64,000 nt of DNA from Mycobacterium sp. HUMS_12744610 (lineage in GTDB: Bacteria > Actinomycetota > Actinomycetes > Mycobacteriales > Mycobacteriaceae): the NCBI RefSeq assembly GCF_041206865.1, contig NZ_JBGEDP010000001.1, forward strand, positions 5,332,001 to 5,396,000. The letters are read 5' to 3'. Positions 8,312 through 17,327 of this stretch are shown here, in pieces; position 1 is the stretch's first letter; each line of letters begins with the position of its first letter. The notes beneath the pieces are model-generated. The model made no database searches and was not told the origin of the DNA. It saw nothing but the letters and a program-made list of their open reading frames with translations. The position numbers and the translations under genes were made by a program.

Positions 8312-9223
8312 ATGGCTTCCGCTGAGTCGGGCAGCGCGGATCGCCCCGGTCCCGTTGACCTGGAAACGCTGGCGGCCGAGGCCAGCGCCGCGCGGGCGCT
8401 CGAGGGGTTGCAGGCGGCCGCCGACGCCGGCGAGGTCCCCACGCAGCCCCCGGTCGACCTGACCGCCGCCGCGTTCTTCGACGTCGACAACACGCTGGTG
8501 CAGGGATCGTCGGCGGTGCACTTCGGCCGCGGGCTGGCCGCCCGCGACTATTTCACGTATCGCGACGTCCTCGGATTCATCTACGCCCAGGCCAAGTTCC
8601 AGCTGCTGGGCAAGGAGAACAGCAACGACGTGGCAGCCGGGCGGCGCAAGGCGCTCACGTTCATCGAGGGCCGGCCCGTGCAGGAGCTCGTCGACCTCGG
8701 TGAGCAGATCTACGACGAGATCATCGCCGACAAGATCTGGGCGGGCACCCGCGAGCTCACCCAGATGCATCTGGACGCCGGCCAACAGGTGTGGCTGATC
8801 ACCGCCACGCCCTACGAGCTCGCGGCGACCATCGCGCGCAGGCTCGGGCTGACGGGCGCGCTGGGCACCGTCGCCGAGTCGGTCGACGGGGTTTTCACCG
8901 GCCGACTGGTCGGCGAGATCCTGCACGGCACCGGTAAGGCGCACGCGGTGCGGTCGCTGGCGATCCGGGAGGGCCTGAACCTCAAACGCTGCACCGCCTA
9001 TTCCGACAGCTACAACGACGTACCCATGCTCTCGCTGGTGGGCACCGCGGTCGCCGTCAACCCCGACGCCCGGCTGCGCAGCCTGGCCCGCGAGAAGGGG
9101 TGGGAGATACGCGACTTCCGCACCGCACGCAAGGCCGCCCGGATCGGTGTCCCGTCCGCCCTGGCGCTGGGCGCGGCCGGGGGGGCGCTGGCCGCACTGG
9201 CGTCACGACGCCAACCGCGCTGA
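8312..9223 (+). CDS. serB1: HAD-superfamily hydrolase, phosphoserine phosphatase-like (SerB1)
   Basis: This 303-aa protein has a Gly/Ala-rich N-terminal extension of about 50 residues, then the HAD motif [14 protein letters not shown]. Motif II (LITATPYE) and motif III/IV ([16 protein letters not shown]) follow. This is the HAD-IB class, which includes phosphoserine phosphatase. A short Ala/Gly/Leu-rich segment at the C-terminus (about 280-297) could be a membrane anchor. The ATG follows a strong AGGAGG site. The orthologue Rv0505c is named serB1, but the true substrate is uncertain because SerB2 is the characterised mycobacterial serine-pathway phosphatase. It begins a rightward run with the dehydratase gene and cmaA2. 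Confidence 0.82.
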   Translation: MASAESGSADRPGPVDLETLAAEASAARALEGLQAAADAGEVPTQPPVDLTAAAFFDVDNTLVQGSSAVHFGRGLAARDYFTYRDVLGFIYAQAKFQLLGKENSNDVAAGRRKALTFIEGRPVQELVDLGEQIYDEIIADKIWAGTRELTQMHLDAGQQVWLITATPYELAATIARRLGLTGALGTVAESVDGVFTGRLVGEILHGTGKAHAVRSLAIREGLNLKRCTAYSDSYNDVPMLSLVGTAVAVNPDARLRSLAREKGWEIRDFRTARKAARIGVPSALALGAAGGALAALASRRQPR

Positions 9224-9265
9224 TAAGCTCCGCCGCTACGTCTTCGAGCGGAAAGCGGCACCGGC

Positions 9266-9775
9266 ATGACAATTCCCGAAGGAACCCAAGACCTCATCGG
9301 CAGCCACTACCGGGCGCCGGATTACTTCGAGGTGGGTCGCGAGAAGATCCGGGAGTTCGCGCTCGCGATCAAAGACGAGCACCCGTCGCACTTCAACGAG
9401 GCCGACGCCGAGGCCGCCGGTTATCCGACGGTGGTGGCCCCGCTGACGTTCCTGGCGGTGGCGGGCCGGCGCGTACAGCTGGAGATCTTCACCAAGTTCA
9501 ACATCCCGATCAACATCGCCCGGGTCATCCACCGAGACCAGAAGTTCAAGTTCCACCGGCCGATAGTCGCCCGCGACCGGCTGTATTTCGACACTTATCT
9601 TGACGCGGTCATCGAGTCGCACGGTACGGTGATTGCAGAGATTCGCAGCGAAGTAACGGACGCAGACGGCAACCCCGTGGTGACCAGCACGGTCACGATG
9701 TTAGGCGAAGCCGCACACCAGGAAGCCGGCGCTGAAACCGTCGCCGCAATTGCATCCATATCAGCCGGAAAGTAG
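9266..9775 (+). CDS. MaoC-like (R)-hydroxyacyl dehydratase subunit, HadA-type (Rv0504c-like)
   Basis: This 169-aa protein has a single hot-dog domain. The motifs [19 protein letters not shown] and the phrase [18 protein letters not shown] are typical of the N-terminal MaoC (FAS1_DH) subfamily that contains HadA and HadC, the substrate-binding subunits of the FAS-II dehydratase. A catalytic hydratase motif of the HadB type is not obvious, so it may need a partner. It sits 42 bp after serB1 and 10 bp before cmaA2, which is consistent with a role in fatty or mycolic acid metabolism. The partner and substrate are unknown. Confidence 0.78.
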   Translation: MTIPEGTQDLIGSHYRAPDYFEVGREKIREFALAIKDEHPSHFNEADAEAAGYPTVVAPLTFLAVAGRRVQLEIFTKFNIPINIARVIHRDQKFKFHRPIVARDRLYFDTYLDAVIESHGTVIAEIRSEVTDADGNPVVTSTVTMLGEAAHQEAGAETVAAIASISAGK

Positions 9776-9785
9776 GAGCGATTCA

Positions 9786-10718
9786 ATGACTCCACAGGGG
9801 GAGACGGGCAGGACCCAGCTGAAACCGCCGGTCGCGGCGGTCCGATCGCACTACGACAAGTCGAACGAGTTCTTCAAGCTCTGGCTCGACCCGTCGATGA
9901 CCTACAGCTGCGCCTACTTCGACGAGCCGTCGGAGCTGAACCTGGACAACCCGGGCAAGACGCTGGAAGAGGCCCAGTACGCCAAGCGCAAGTTGGCGCT
10001 GGACAAGCTGAACCTCGAGCCCGGAATGACCCTGCTCGACATCGGCTGCGGCTGGGGTTCGACCATGCGGCACGCCGTGCAGGAGTACGACGTCAATGTC
10101 ATCGGCCTGACGTTGAGCGAGAACCAGTACGCTCACGACGTCGCGAAGTTCGAGGAGATCGACAGCCCGCGCCGCAAAGAGGTGCGCATCCAGGGCTGGG
10201 AGGAATTCGACAACGAGCCGATCGACCGCATCGTCTCGCTGGGCGCGTTCGAGCACTTCGCCGACGGCGCCGGTGACGCGGGATACGAGCGTTACGCCAC
10301 GTTCTTCAAGAAGTTCTACAACCTGCTGCCCGACGACGGCCGGATGCTGCTGCACACGATCGTGGTGCCCACCACCGAGGAGGCCCAGGAACTCGGCCTG
10401 AAGACGACGATGAGCCTGCTGCGCTTCATCAGCTTCATCCTCCGGGAGATCTTTCCCGGCGGGAAGTTGCCTCAGATCGCGCAGGTCGACCGTTACGCGA
10501 CGGAGGCGGGTTTCGAGATCGAGCGTCACCACATGATCGGGAAGAACTACGTTCCGACGCTGAACGCCTGGGCGGACGCGCTGGAGGCCCACAGGGACGA
10601 GGCGATCGCCCTGAAGGGTCAGGAGACCTTCGACATCTACATGCACTACCTGCGGGGATGCTCGGACCTGTTCCGCGACGGCTACACCAACGTCTGTCAG
10701 TTCACGCTCGTCAAGTAG
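9786..10718 (+). CDS. cmaA2: Cyclopropane mycolic acid synthase CmaA2
   Basis: This 310-aa SAM-dependent enzyme starts at the ATG at 9786 (MTPQGETG), the start used by M. tuberculosis CmaA2; the open frame extends upstream but overlaps the dehydratase gene. Diagnostic segments are [25 protein letters not shown], the SAM loop [35 protein letters not shown] and [13 protein letters not shown]. CmaA2 installs trans-cyclopropane rings on oxygenated mycolates (and distal cis rings redundantly) on acyl carrier-bound chains. A small insertion after [11 protein letters not shown] (LNLDNPGKT) makes it slightly longer than the 302-aa M. tuberculosis protein. A strong hairpin at 10739-10771 follows it. 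Confidence 0.93.
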   Translation: MTPQGETGRTQLKPPVAAVRSHYDKSNEFFKLWLDPSMTYSCAYFDEPSELNLDNPGKTLEEAQYAKRKLALDKLNLEPGMTLLDIGCGWGSTMRHAVQEYDVNVIGLTLSENQYAHDVAKFEEIDSPRRKEVRIQGWEEFDNEPIDRIVSLGAFEHFADGAGDAGYERYATFFKKFYNLLPDDGRMLLHTIVVPTTEEAQELGLKTTMSLLRFISFILREIFPGGKLPQIAQVDRYATEAGFEIERHHMIGKNYVPTLNAWADALEAHRDEAIALKGQETFDIYMHYLRGCSDLFRDGYTNVCQFTLVK

Positions 10719-10738
10719 TCCCTCGAAGCTTGCCGCCG

Positions 10739-10771
10739 AGCGCCCCGGTGTCGTTCAGGCACCGGGGCGCT
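10739..10771. terminator. Bidirectional hairpin terminator between convergent genes
   Basis: A perfect 12-bp inverted repeat (AGCGCCCCGGTG / CACCGGGGCGCT) with a 9-nt loop lies in the 87-bp gap between the convergent cmaA2 and the acyltransferase gene. There is no U-tract, as is common for mycobacterial terminators. Its position and symmetry suit termination from both sides. Confidence 0.75.
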
Positions 10772-10805
10772 GCGGTCGGTAGGCCAGAAAAGTACGCCAG
10801 GGAAT

Positions 10806-11876
10806 TCAGCCGAGGAAGATGTTGCGCCGGCCGGCCAGCAGCCGGTACAGCGTCTGCTGGATCGTCTCGCGCACCTGATCGGTCAGCTCGAAGGTGACCA
10901 TGGGGTCCTCGGCGTCGGAGGCGGAGTAGTCGTTGGTGTAGATCGGCTCGCCAAACGCGATGCGCCATTTCGACGGCAGCGGCACCAGACCCGCGGGACC
11001 GGCCAGCGGAAACAGCGGGGTGATCGGGAAATAGGGCAGCCCGAACAGCCGCGCCAGCAGCTTCACGTCGGCCAGCATCGGGTAGATCTCCTCCGAACCC
11101 ACGATCGAGCACGGGATGATCGGCGCCTTCGTGCGCAGCGCCGCCGTCACGAAGCCGCCGCGCCCGAACCGCTGCAGCCGGTAGCGGTCCTCGAAGCGCT
11201 TGCCCAGCCCCTTGTAGCCCTCCGGGAACACCGCCGTGAGCTCGCCCGCCGCCAGCAGCCGGTGCGCGTCGGTCGTGCACGCCATGGTGTGGCCGGCCTT
11301 GCGGGCCGCTTCACCGACCACGGGCAGGTCGAACACCATGTCGGCGGCCAGCAGCCGCAGGTCCCGTTGGGCCTCATGTTCGTCGTGCACCGCCACCGAG
11401 AGCATCAGCCCGTCGAAGGGCAGCACCCCGGCGTGGTTGGCCACCAACAGCGCGGGCCCCTCGCTCGGCAGGTGCTCGATACCGCTGACCTCGACGCGGA
11501 ACCACGACCGGAAGAAGAACCGCAGCAAAGGCCTGACGACCGCGTCGTTGAAGTGCGGGTCGAAGCCGAACTCGTCGACGGTGTAGTCGCCCGTCAGCCG
11601 CTGCCGAAGGAAGCCGGCCACGGCGGCCACCCGCTGGGCGAGTTCGTTCAGCGGCGCCTCGCCGGTCCCCGCGGCAGCGCCCGTGCCGCGGCGGTGCTCG
11701 TCGATTTCGCGCACGACGGCGGCGATCTGTTCGGCCGACGCGCGGCCGCGCGGATCCGAGAGCAGCGAGGGATGCTGGCGCGCGGATTCGGCCCGCTGAT
11801 CGGCCCTCCGGCGCGCCGCCACCCGACCCCGATTTGTGTGCAGGGGAATCACGTTCGCTCTGGTGTCACCCGCCAC
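10806..11876 (-). CDS. 1-acyl-sn-glycerol-3-phosphate acyltransferase-like protein (Rv0502-like)
   Basis: This protein of about 356 aa has a basic N-terminal region of about 120 residues, then a PlsC acyltransferase domain. LVANHAGVLPFDG is the NHxG-type catalytic motif (block I, here NHAG with the acidic residue displaced). FPEGYKGLGK is block III and APIIPCSIVGSEEIYP is block IV. Members transfer acyl groups to lysophospholipid-type acceptors at the inner membrane. I chose the GTG at 11876 because it follows the galE2 stop by 5 bp and yields nearly the length of Rv0502 (358 aa). The frame is open upstream only as an overlap with galE2. It forms an operon with galE2. Confidence 0.85.
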   Translation of the reverse strand: MAGDTRANVIPLHTNRGRVAARRRADQRAESARQHPSLLSDPRGRASAEQIAAVVREIDEHRRGTGAAAGTGEAPLNELAQRVAAVAGFLRQRLTGDYTVDEFGFDPHFNDAVVRPLLRFFFRSWFRVEVSGIEHLPSEGPALLVANHAGVLPFDGLMLSVAVHDEHEAQRDLRLLAADMVFDLPVVGEAARKAGHTMACTTDAHRLLAAGELTAVFPEGYKGLGKRFEDRYRLQRFGRGGFVTAALRTKAPIIPCSIVGSEEIYPMLADVKLLARLFGLPYFPITPLFPLAGPAGLVPLPSKWRIAFGEPIYTNDYSASDAEDPMVTFELTDQVRETIQQTLYRLLAGRRNIFLG

Positions 11877-11881
11877 GATCT

Positions 11882-13006
11882 CTACCTGCCCCCACCCCAC
11901 GAAATTGGCTTTCGGCTTCCCCAGCGCTGCGCTAAGGCAATGGCGCGACCCTCCCAGGAGCGTACCCGATGAGGGTCGATTATGGGAGTCAGGCCGCGGC
12001 CGCGGACGTAGTCGTCGAACGCCTCGGCCGTCGTCCATTTCGGCTGGAAGCCGAGTTCGGTACGCATCCTGGTGGTGTCCATGACGCGGCCGTAACTCAG
12101 GTAGTCGAACTGGTCGCGGGAGATCTCTGTGTAGCGATTGGCCCGTCTCAGCGAATCCAGGGCCCACACGCCGAAGCCGGGCACCGGCAGCGGGATCCGC
12201 CCCGCCCGCCGGATCGCCTGGGACAGCATGATGACGTCGGCGCCGACGTTGAACGTGCCGGCCTTGCCGGCGATCGCCGCGCGCTCCAGCGCGCCCAGCG
12301 CGTCCTGCTCGTGCAACAACTGCAGGCGCGCATCGCGGCCGAACATCGTGGGCACCAACGGCCCGGCCAGGTAACGCGACAGGGTGGTGTCCATCGCGGG
12401 GCCGATCATGTTGGCCAGCCGCAGGATCGTCACCGCGATGTCGGGACGGCGCCGGCCCAGGCCGCGCGCGTAGCCCTCGATGTCGAGGCTGTCCTTGGCG
12501 AAGCCCGCGCGGAAAGGCCGGCGGCTGCTGCTGTCCTCGGTGAACATCACCGGGTCGTGCGGATCCGACCCGTACACCTCGGAGGTGGACTTCAACACCA
12601 CCCGGCGCACCGAGGGCGCCTTCTGGCAGGCCGCGAACAACTGCATCGCGCCCATCACGTTGAGTTCCTTCAGCGCGGCACTGCCCCCGGACCGCGGTGC
12701 GTAGGAGGCCGCGGCGGCGTGCACCACGGTGTCGACCTCGCCGTTGCGAATCACCTTGGCGATGAAGGGATTACGGATGTCGGCGCGGACGAACTCCGCG
12801 CGCCCCATCCGGCGCAACATGTCCTTGCTGGGCGCGATCGCATCCACCGCGATGACGCTGTTGATCAGCGGGTTCTGCGCGAGCCGGGCGGTCAGGTAGC
12901 CGCCCAGGAACCGGCACGCACCGGTGACCAGCACCACCCTGGGGTAGTGCACGGTCTCCTCCCCGGCGCCGCTGGTGCCGGGACCGTCCCCGCTCGACAA
13001 ATCCAC
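11882..13006 (-). CDS. galE2: NAD-dependent epimerase/dehydratase family protein (GalE2-like)
   Basis: This 374-aa extended-SDR protein starts at a GTG. The N-terminal nucleotide-binding motif is VLVTGACRFLGGYLTARL, with a DAIAPSKDMLRRMG acidic loop following, and LKSTSEVYGSDP is the active-site strand. The YxxxK pair expected next is not evident: the local sequence is RPFRAGFAKDSLDIE, where the position four before the lysine is Ala. LRLANMIGP matches the family NV(V)GP element. It is named galE2 (Rv0501) in M. tuberculosis, but UDP-galactose epimerase activity is doubtful. It is encoded with the acyltransferase, suggesting a role in envelope lipid or glycan metabolism. Confidence 0.8.
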   Translation of the reverse strand: MDLSSGDGPGTSGAGEETVHYPRVVLVTGACRFLGGYLTARLAQNPLINSVIAVDAIAPSKDMLRRMGRAEFVRADIRNPFIAKVIRNGEVDTVVHAAAASYAPRSGGSAALKELNVMGAMQLFAACQKAPSVRRVVLKSTSEVYGSDPHDPVMFTEDSSSRRPFRAGFAKDSLDIEGYARGLGRRRPDIAVTILRLANMIGPAMDTTLSRYLAGPLVPTMFGRDARLQLLHEQDALGALERAAIAGKAGTFNVGADVIMLSQAIRRAGRIPLPVPGFGVWALDSLRRANRYTEISRDQFDYLSYGRVMDTTRMRTELGFQPKWTTAEAFDDYVRGRGLTPIIDPHRVRSWEGRAIALAQRWGSRKPISWGGGR

Positions 13007-13087
13007 CCGGATAGCCTAGCGGCGAGACGGGACGATGGCGTTACGGAGGCGTGACGGTCGGCATCAGCGCGACCTGCGCAGCGGGGG

Positions 13088-13189
13088 TTACTTACCGAGT
13101 TTTCTGCGCTGCACCCGGGTGCGACGCAGCAGCTTGCGGTGCTTCTTCTTCGACATGCGCTTGCGCCGCTTCTTGATTACTGAACCCAT
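13088..13189 (-). CDS. 33-aa highly basic protein, bS22/AURKAIP1-type (Rv0500B-like)
   Basis: This 33-residue protein (ATG at 13189) is more than half Lys/Arg, beginning [19 protein letters not shown] and ending RVQRRKLGK. This is the AURKAIP1/COX24 domain of very small actinobacterial proteins; mycobacterial ribosome structures contain a similar tiny basic subunit (bS22) of this kind. A ribosomal role is therefore likely. It lies 149 bp downstream of the excisionase-like gene on the same strand. Its size puts it below normal gene-calling limits, but conservation of the family makes it credible. Confidence 0.8.
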
Positions 13190-13338
13190 GAACTCCGCTA
13201 TCTGACCCGTGACCGGTTGGTGAAGGACTTGAAAAGACCCCGCCACTTTACCCGGCCGCCCGCCGCGAACACCAAACCGGGACCTTCCGGCGGGCGCGCG
13301 ACGAACCGAGCCGTGCCGCGAGGCCACGGGGATTCGGG

Positions 13339-13596
13339 TCAGCCGGCGTCGAAGTACGACGTCTCGAGCATGTCGTGGACGGCCTTGGCGTGCACCCGGA
13401 AGGATCGACCGACCCGCACCGCGGGCAACTCACCGTTGTGCACGAGCCGGTACACCGTCATCTTGGAGACCCGCATCAGCGCGGCCACCTCCGCGACGGT
13501 GAGAAATTGTGCCCTGGCCTGCTGGCCATCGCCGGGACTGGCGTCCCGCGCCTTGCCGGCAGAATCTCGCGCAGATGGCCCGTTCGTAGACGTCAT
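13339..13596 (-). CDS. Helix-turn-helix DNA-binding protein, MerR/excisionase type (Rv0500A-like)
   Basis: This 85-aa protein has about 27 residues of polar N-terminus. The domain [38 protein letters not shown] follows, the winged HTH of the excisionase/BldC group. It ends with an AVHDML helix. Such stand-alone domains bind direct repeats cooperatively (BldC in Streptomyces). It lies between proC and the 33-aa basic protein on the same strand, as Rv0500A does. Targets are unknown. It is unlikely to be a phage excisionase because no integrase or attachment site is nearby. Confidence 0.85.
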
Positions 13597-13737
13597 CGCA
13601 ACCCAATCGTGTCAGGCACGCGCAATGCCAGCGGCTTCCCCTCCGCTGGCACCCACACGTGCATACAAGGAGGAGAATAGCGGGACTAATGGGGTTACTG
13701 GTACTGGTGGGGGACAATCAATTCAAAAAAGCCCGAA

Positions 13738-14625
13738 TTATTCCGATGTAATTCTCAGCTGCTCAGAGCGCGTTTTCGCGGCCTGGACGGCCGCATCGAC
13801 GGCGGCCCGCAACCCGCCCCGCTCCAGTTCGCGCAGCGCAGCAGCGGTCGTCCCGCCCGGCGACGTCACCGTCGCACGCAACTGGGCCGCCGAGGCGTCC
13901 ACCCGCTTGCCCAATCCCTCGCCCACACCCGGCCGCCGCTCCTGATCCAGCGCTTCGAGCAGCATGGCCGTCGACCCGGCCATCGTCTGCGCGGTCAGCT
14001 CGGTGGCCACCTCGCGCGTCAGGCCTGCCGCCACACCGGCGTCGACCAACGCCTCGACCATCAACATGAAATACGCCGGCCCCGAACCGGACAGCGCGGT
14101 CACGGCGTCCATGTGGGATTCGGCGACGGTCAGCACGGCGCCGACGGCGTCGAACAGCCCCGAGACCTCCTCGAGCTGCGCCGGGGTCACGAAGCGGCCC
14201 TTCGCCAGCGCGGTGACCCCCGCCCCCACCAACGCCGCGGCGTTCGGCATCGCCCGCACCACCGGCGTCCCGGCGGGCAGTTTGGATTCGAAGTAGGTGA
14301 CGGTGATCCCCGCCGCGACCGTGACGAAGACCTGGTCGGGGGAGTCGTCCTCGGCCGCGGCGGCCACCCGGGCCAACTCCCCCATCAGCGACTCCACATC
14401 AGCGGGTTTCACCGCGACGACGACGAAGGCCGCGTGCTCGGCCGCCTCGGTCACCGACGTGACCAATACCGAGTAGGTGTCCGCGAGATACTTGGCCCGT
14501 TCGGGTATCCGCTCGGCCACCACCAGGTCTTTGACCTGCCGACCGGCGCGCAGCAACCCGGACAGCAGCGCCTCGCCGATGCTGCCGCCCCCGATGATCG
14601 CGATCCTTGCCATGCCGGACAGCAT
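13738..14625 (-). CDS. proC: Pyrroline-5-carboxylate reductase
   Basis: This 295-aa cytoplasmic enzyme catalyses the final NAD(P)H-dependent step of proline synthesis. The N-terminus has IAIIGGGSIGEALLSGLL (Rossmann). The signature near the C-terminus includes ALSGSGPAYFMLMVEAL and TVTSPGGTTAAALRELERGG. The ATG at 14625 gives MLSGMARIAI and the exact length of the M. tuberculosis protein; an upstream GTG at 14634 would add three residues. It follows the Rv0499-like gene in a long leftward run. The downstream gap 13597-13737 shows no gene. Confidence 0.95.
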   Translation of the reverse strand: MLSGMARIAIIGGGSIGEALLSGLLRAGRQVKDLVVAERIPERAKYLADTYSVLVTSVTEAAEHAAFVVVAVKPADVESLMGELARVAAAAEDDSPDQVFVTVAAGITVTYFESKLPAGTPVVRAMPNAAALVGAGVTALAKGRFVTPAQLEEVSGLFDAVGAVLTVAESHMDAVTALSGSGPAYFMLMVEALVDAGVAAGLTREVATELTAQTMAGSTAMLLEALDQERRPGVGEGLGKRVDASAAQLRATVTSPGGTTAAALRELERGGLRAAVDAAVQAAKTRSEQLRITSE

Positions 14626-14640
14626 CGCAGACACCGCCCG

Positions 14641-15471
14641 CTAGCGCGGCGGGGGCACCAATGCCAGCTGGCGCGACTGCACCACGATCCGGCCGAGGCT
14701 GTCGACCACGATGTGGTCCTCGTCGAACCAGTCGTGGCCGATCTCCATGCACGTGCAGAGCACCCGCAGCCAGCCGTCGGCCGGCAGGGCCCGCAGGAAG
14801 GTGGTGAGCTGGATGGTGGGAGCCCAGCCGGTGCGATCCACCGCGAAGGTCACCGGCGCCGACAGATCCCCGCACATCAGCGCGAACAGCGCGTCCGGGG
14901 CCACGCCGCGGGGACGGGCCCACATCTGCAGCCTCGGCGGCCTTCCGTCGGTGCTCGGGCCCATCGTCGACAGCAGCGGCCGCACGTCGCAGCCCTCACC
15001 CAGGTGCACCAGGCCGGCCAGCGGGTGGCCGGGCCCGATCGCCTCGATGCCCTCGGGCGGCTCCGGCGCCATCAGCTCCGCAACCGGGTTCGCCGACAGC
15101 AGCGGCGCCGCATGCCCCCCGGGCGGATAGTGCTCCGGCTCGCCGAGATTGACCACGGCGTGCACGGCGGTGCGGTCGCCCTGGGTGAGCTCGACGTCGA
15201 CGAGGCTGATCCGGCGCCCGCGCTTGCGGACCGACGTCACCACCCGCATCGGCCCCGGGTCGGGCGCCCACAGGAAGTTCGCCGACACGGCGACGGGTTC
15301 GAGCCCGTTCGCCGGCCCGCCGCACGCGGTGCGCGCGGCGTTGGCGCACAGCGCCAGCATGGCCCCGCCGTGCACCTTCGGACCGATCGTCCAGCGCTTG
15401 TCGAGCTCGCCTTCGAAAACGCCGGGGTCGACCTCCCGCAACGTCATCGCGGTGGTGAATAACGCGGTCAT
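14641..15471 (-). CDS. Thioesterase-superfamily protein (Rv0499-like)
   Basis: This 276-aa protein has a double hot-dog organisation. The N-terminal half has WTIGPKVHGGAMLALCANAA, the typical CoA-thioesterase loop with a GG, and SLVDVELTQGDRTAVHAVVNL. The C-terminal half has PTIQLTTFLRALPADGWLRV and FDEDHIVVDSLGRIVVQSRQLALV, the TesB-like strand that packs the second domain. The ATG at 15471 follows a GGAG site just after the Rv0498-like stop. It probably hydrolyses an acyl-CoA in the cytoplasm; the substrate is unknown. The frame is open upstream into the neighbouring gene, but that part is overlap, not protein. Confidence 0.78.
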   Translation of the reverse strand: MTALFTTAMTLREVDPGVFEGELDKRWTIGPKVHGGAMLALCANAARTACGGPANGLEPVAVSANFLWAPDPGPMRVVTSVRKRGRRISLVDVELTQGDRTAVHAVVNLGEPEHYPPGGHAAPLLSANPVAELMAPEPPEGIEAIGPGHPLAGLVHLGEGCDVRPLLSTMGPSTDGRPPRLQMWARPRGVAPDALFALMCGDLSAPVTFAVDRTGWAPTIQLTTFLRALPADGWLRVLCTCMEIGHDWFDEDHIVVDSLGRIVVQSRQLALVPPPR

Positions 15472-15484
15472 GATCTCCTGGGGG

Positions 15485-16327
15485 TCAGCGCAACAGGTGG
15501 GTGCGGGCGAACTGCAACGATTCGGCGAGCAGGCTCTCGCGCTCGCCGGCCGAGCGCGCCGACGACGTGGAGACCTCCAGCACCACGTGTCCGGCGAAAT
15601 GGCCGGCGGCCAGCATCTGGCAGACCTCGGCGGTGGGCTGGGCTCCGCGCCCGGGAACCAGATGCTCGTCGGCGGGCAGCCCGTTGCCGTCACACAGGTG
15701 CAGGTGGACCAGCCCCGCGCCCATCCGCTCCGCCATGTCCAGCGCGTCGGTGCCCGCGGTGGCGGTGTGGGACAGGTCGAGCGTGTAGTGGGCGTGGTTG
15801 CCGTCCAGCGGGTCGTAGGAGGGTGCGAACGCCGAGATCGCGGGTCCCGGCCCGCCGCCGCGCCTGCGCATCCGCTCGAGGGACTGACCGGCCCCGAAGA
15901 AGCGGTCCGCCCGGAACGGGAACATGTTCTCGACGGCGACCAACACGTCGCTCGACGCCTCCAGCGCCGCGACCTGCTCGCTGAATCCCTCGGCGTAGCG
16001 CCGCTGCCAGCGGAACGGCGGATGCACGACGACGGTCTGGGCGCCGAGTTGCTCGGCGGCCCGCACGCTGCGCTCCAGCTTGGGGATCGGGTTGGCGCCC
16101 CACACCCGCTGAGAGATCAGCAGGCAGGGCGCGTGCACGGACAGCACCGGCACGCGGTAGCGCCGAGAGAGCTTGCCGACGGCGTCGATGTCCTGGCTGA
16201 CCGACTCGCTCCACACCATCAGCTCGACCCCGTCGTAGCCGAGCCGGGCCGCGTACTCGAATGCGGCCTCGGCGCGCAAGGGGTACACCGATGCCGTCGA
16301 CAGGCCGACTTTGATTGCTGGGCGCAC
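15485..16327 (-). CDS. TIM-barrel sugar phosphate isomerase/epimerase (Rv0498-like)
   Basis: This 280-aa protein starts at a GTG and has the AP-endonuclease-2/xylose isomerase-like barrel fold. It shows KVGLSTASVYPL, YDGVELMVWS, a metal-site strand VENMFPF, and YTLDLSHTATAGTDAL followed by GLVHLHLCDGNG. The His/Asp/Glu set in these strands suits a divalent metal site. The length equals that of Rv0498. It is encoded between Rv0497- and Rv0499-like genes with short gaps, implying one operon. The substrate is unknown. Confidence 0.82.
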   Translation of the reverse strand: MRPAIKVGLSTASVYPLRAEAAFEYAARLGYDGVELMVWSESVSQDIDAVGKLSRRYRVPVLSVHAPCLLISQRVWGANPIPKLERSVRAAEQLGAQTVVVHPPFRWQRRYAEGFSEQVAALEASSDVLVAVENMFPFRADRFFGAGQSLERMRRRGGGPGPAISAFAPSYDPLDGNHAHYTLDLSHTATAGTDALDMAERMGAGLVHLHLCDGNGLPADEHLVPGRGAQPTAEVCQMLAAGHFAGHVVLEVSTSSARSAGERESLLAESLQFARTHLLR

Positions 16328-16361
16328 TGTCTGTGGTTCCGACTGGGTTCCGGGTGGGTGT

Positions 16362-17327
16362 CTAGCCCGACTGCAACGACAGCGCCAGCGGCCCCAGCGT
16401 GATCAGCGCGCCGACCGCGACCGCGATCAGCGTGCTCGCGATGTCCTCGGTCTTGCGAACCACCCGGACCCCGACGACCAGCCCGAGGATGACCAGGACC
16501 GACAGCACCAGCGCCACGATGCTGTTCCACCGCCACAGCTGGTCGAAGGCGATGAACAGCCCGGCCCCGAAGGCGACCGCCAGGATCGACTGCACGACGA
16601 CCACGCTGCCGTGCCGCAGCGCCTCGAACCTGCCCACCCCGCCGACCTTCCCGGCCTCGTCCCGGCGTGGCGCGACGGCGCGGTCGCCGACGTCGGAGTC
16701 GCGGTCTTCGCCCCTTTGCACCGCTTCGGCGCCGCCGCGCCGGCGGGCGAGCTCGTCGGCGAGCGTCTGCCCACCGAACAGGGTCGAATCGTCGAGGTAG
16801 GAACGCACATAGGCCGAGTCTTCGTCCACCAGGTCGGCATCGCGCACCTCGGAGTCCATCACGTCCACAGGCATGCCGGCGTAGTCGTCGACCGGGTCGG
16901 GACTCATCCCCTCGGCCCCGGATTGCCGCTCGGCGTCGCGCTCGTCGGCCTGGCGCACGGGCCGCGGGTAGGCGCTGCGCTCGGGCCCGGAAACGCGCGC
17001 GGGCTGCGGCGGCGACTTGGGCCAGCGTGGCTCGGGCTCCGACCAGTACGCGCTCTTCTGCCCGTCGTCGGCGGCGACGTCACGTTCGTGCTCGGGGGCT
17101 TCGGCCGTGCGGGTGCCGTTGGTCTCGCGTCCGGGGTCGTGGTCGTCCCGGATGACCGGGATGTCGCCGGTCAGCTCGGCGACCGTGACCGCGTCGCTGT
17201 CACCGCGCCGGCGGCGGCGGCGCCGGGTGACCGCGGGGGCGCCGATCGTTCCGTTTTTGGCCAGCAATTCGGCCACCGAGATGGGCCGAGTGCCGGGGCT
17301 CTCGGTGTCGGAGTGTGGTTCGGTCAT
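16362..17327 (-). CDS. Conserved membrane protein with long disordered N-terminus (Rv0497-like)
   Basis: In this 321-aa protein the first about 210 residues are charged and low-complexity ([10 protein letters not shown] near residue 35, many Asp/Glu/Arg). At the C-terminus two or three hydrophobic spans ([56 protein letters not shown]) make it a tail-embedded membrane protein with a cytoplasmic head. The ATG overlaps the stop of the exopolyphosphatase gene (ATGA), so the two are translationally coupled. The function is not known. Confidence 0.8.
   Translation of the reverse strand: MTEPHSDTESPGTRPISVAELLAKNGTIGAPAVTRRRRRRRGDSDAVTVAELTGDIPVIRDDHDPGRETNGTRTAEAPEHERDVAADDGQKSAYWSEPEPRWPKSPPQPARVSGPERSAYPRPVRQADERDAERQSGAEGMSPDPVDDYAGMPVDVMDSEVRDADLVDEDSAYVRSYLDDSTLFGGQTLADELARRRGGAEAVQRGEDRDSDVGDRAVAPRRDEAGKVGGVGRFEALRHGSVVVVQSILAVAFGAGLFIAFDQLWRWNSIVALVLSVLVILGLVVGVRVVRKTEDIASTLIAVAVGALITLGPLALSLQSG

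Noticed and set aside
8108-8944. 278-aa reverse frame opposite serB1
   Set aside because: serB1 has clear HAD motifs and a strong ribosome site on the other strand; this is a GC-driven shadow frame.
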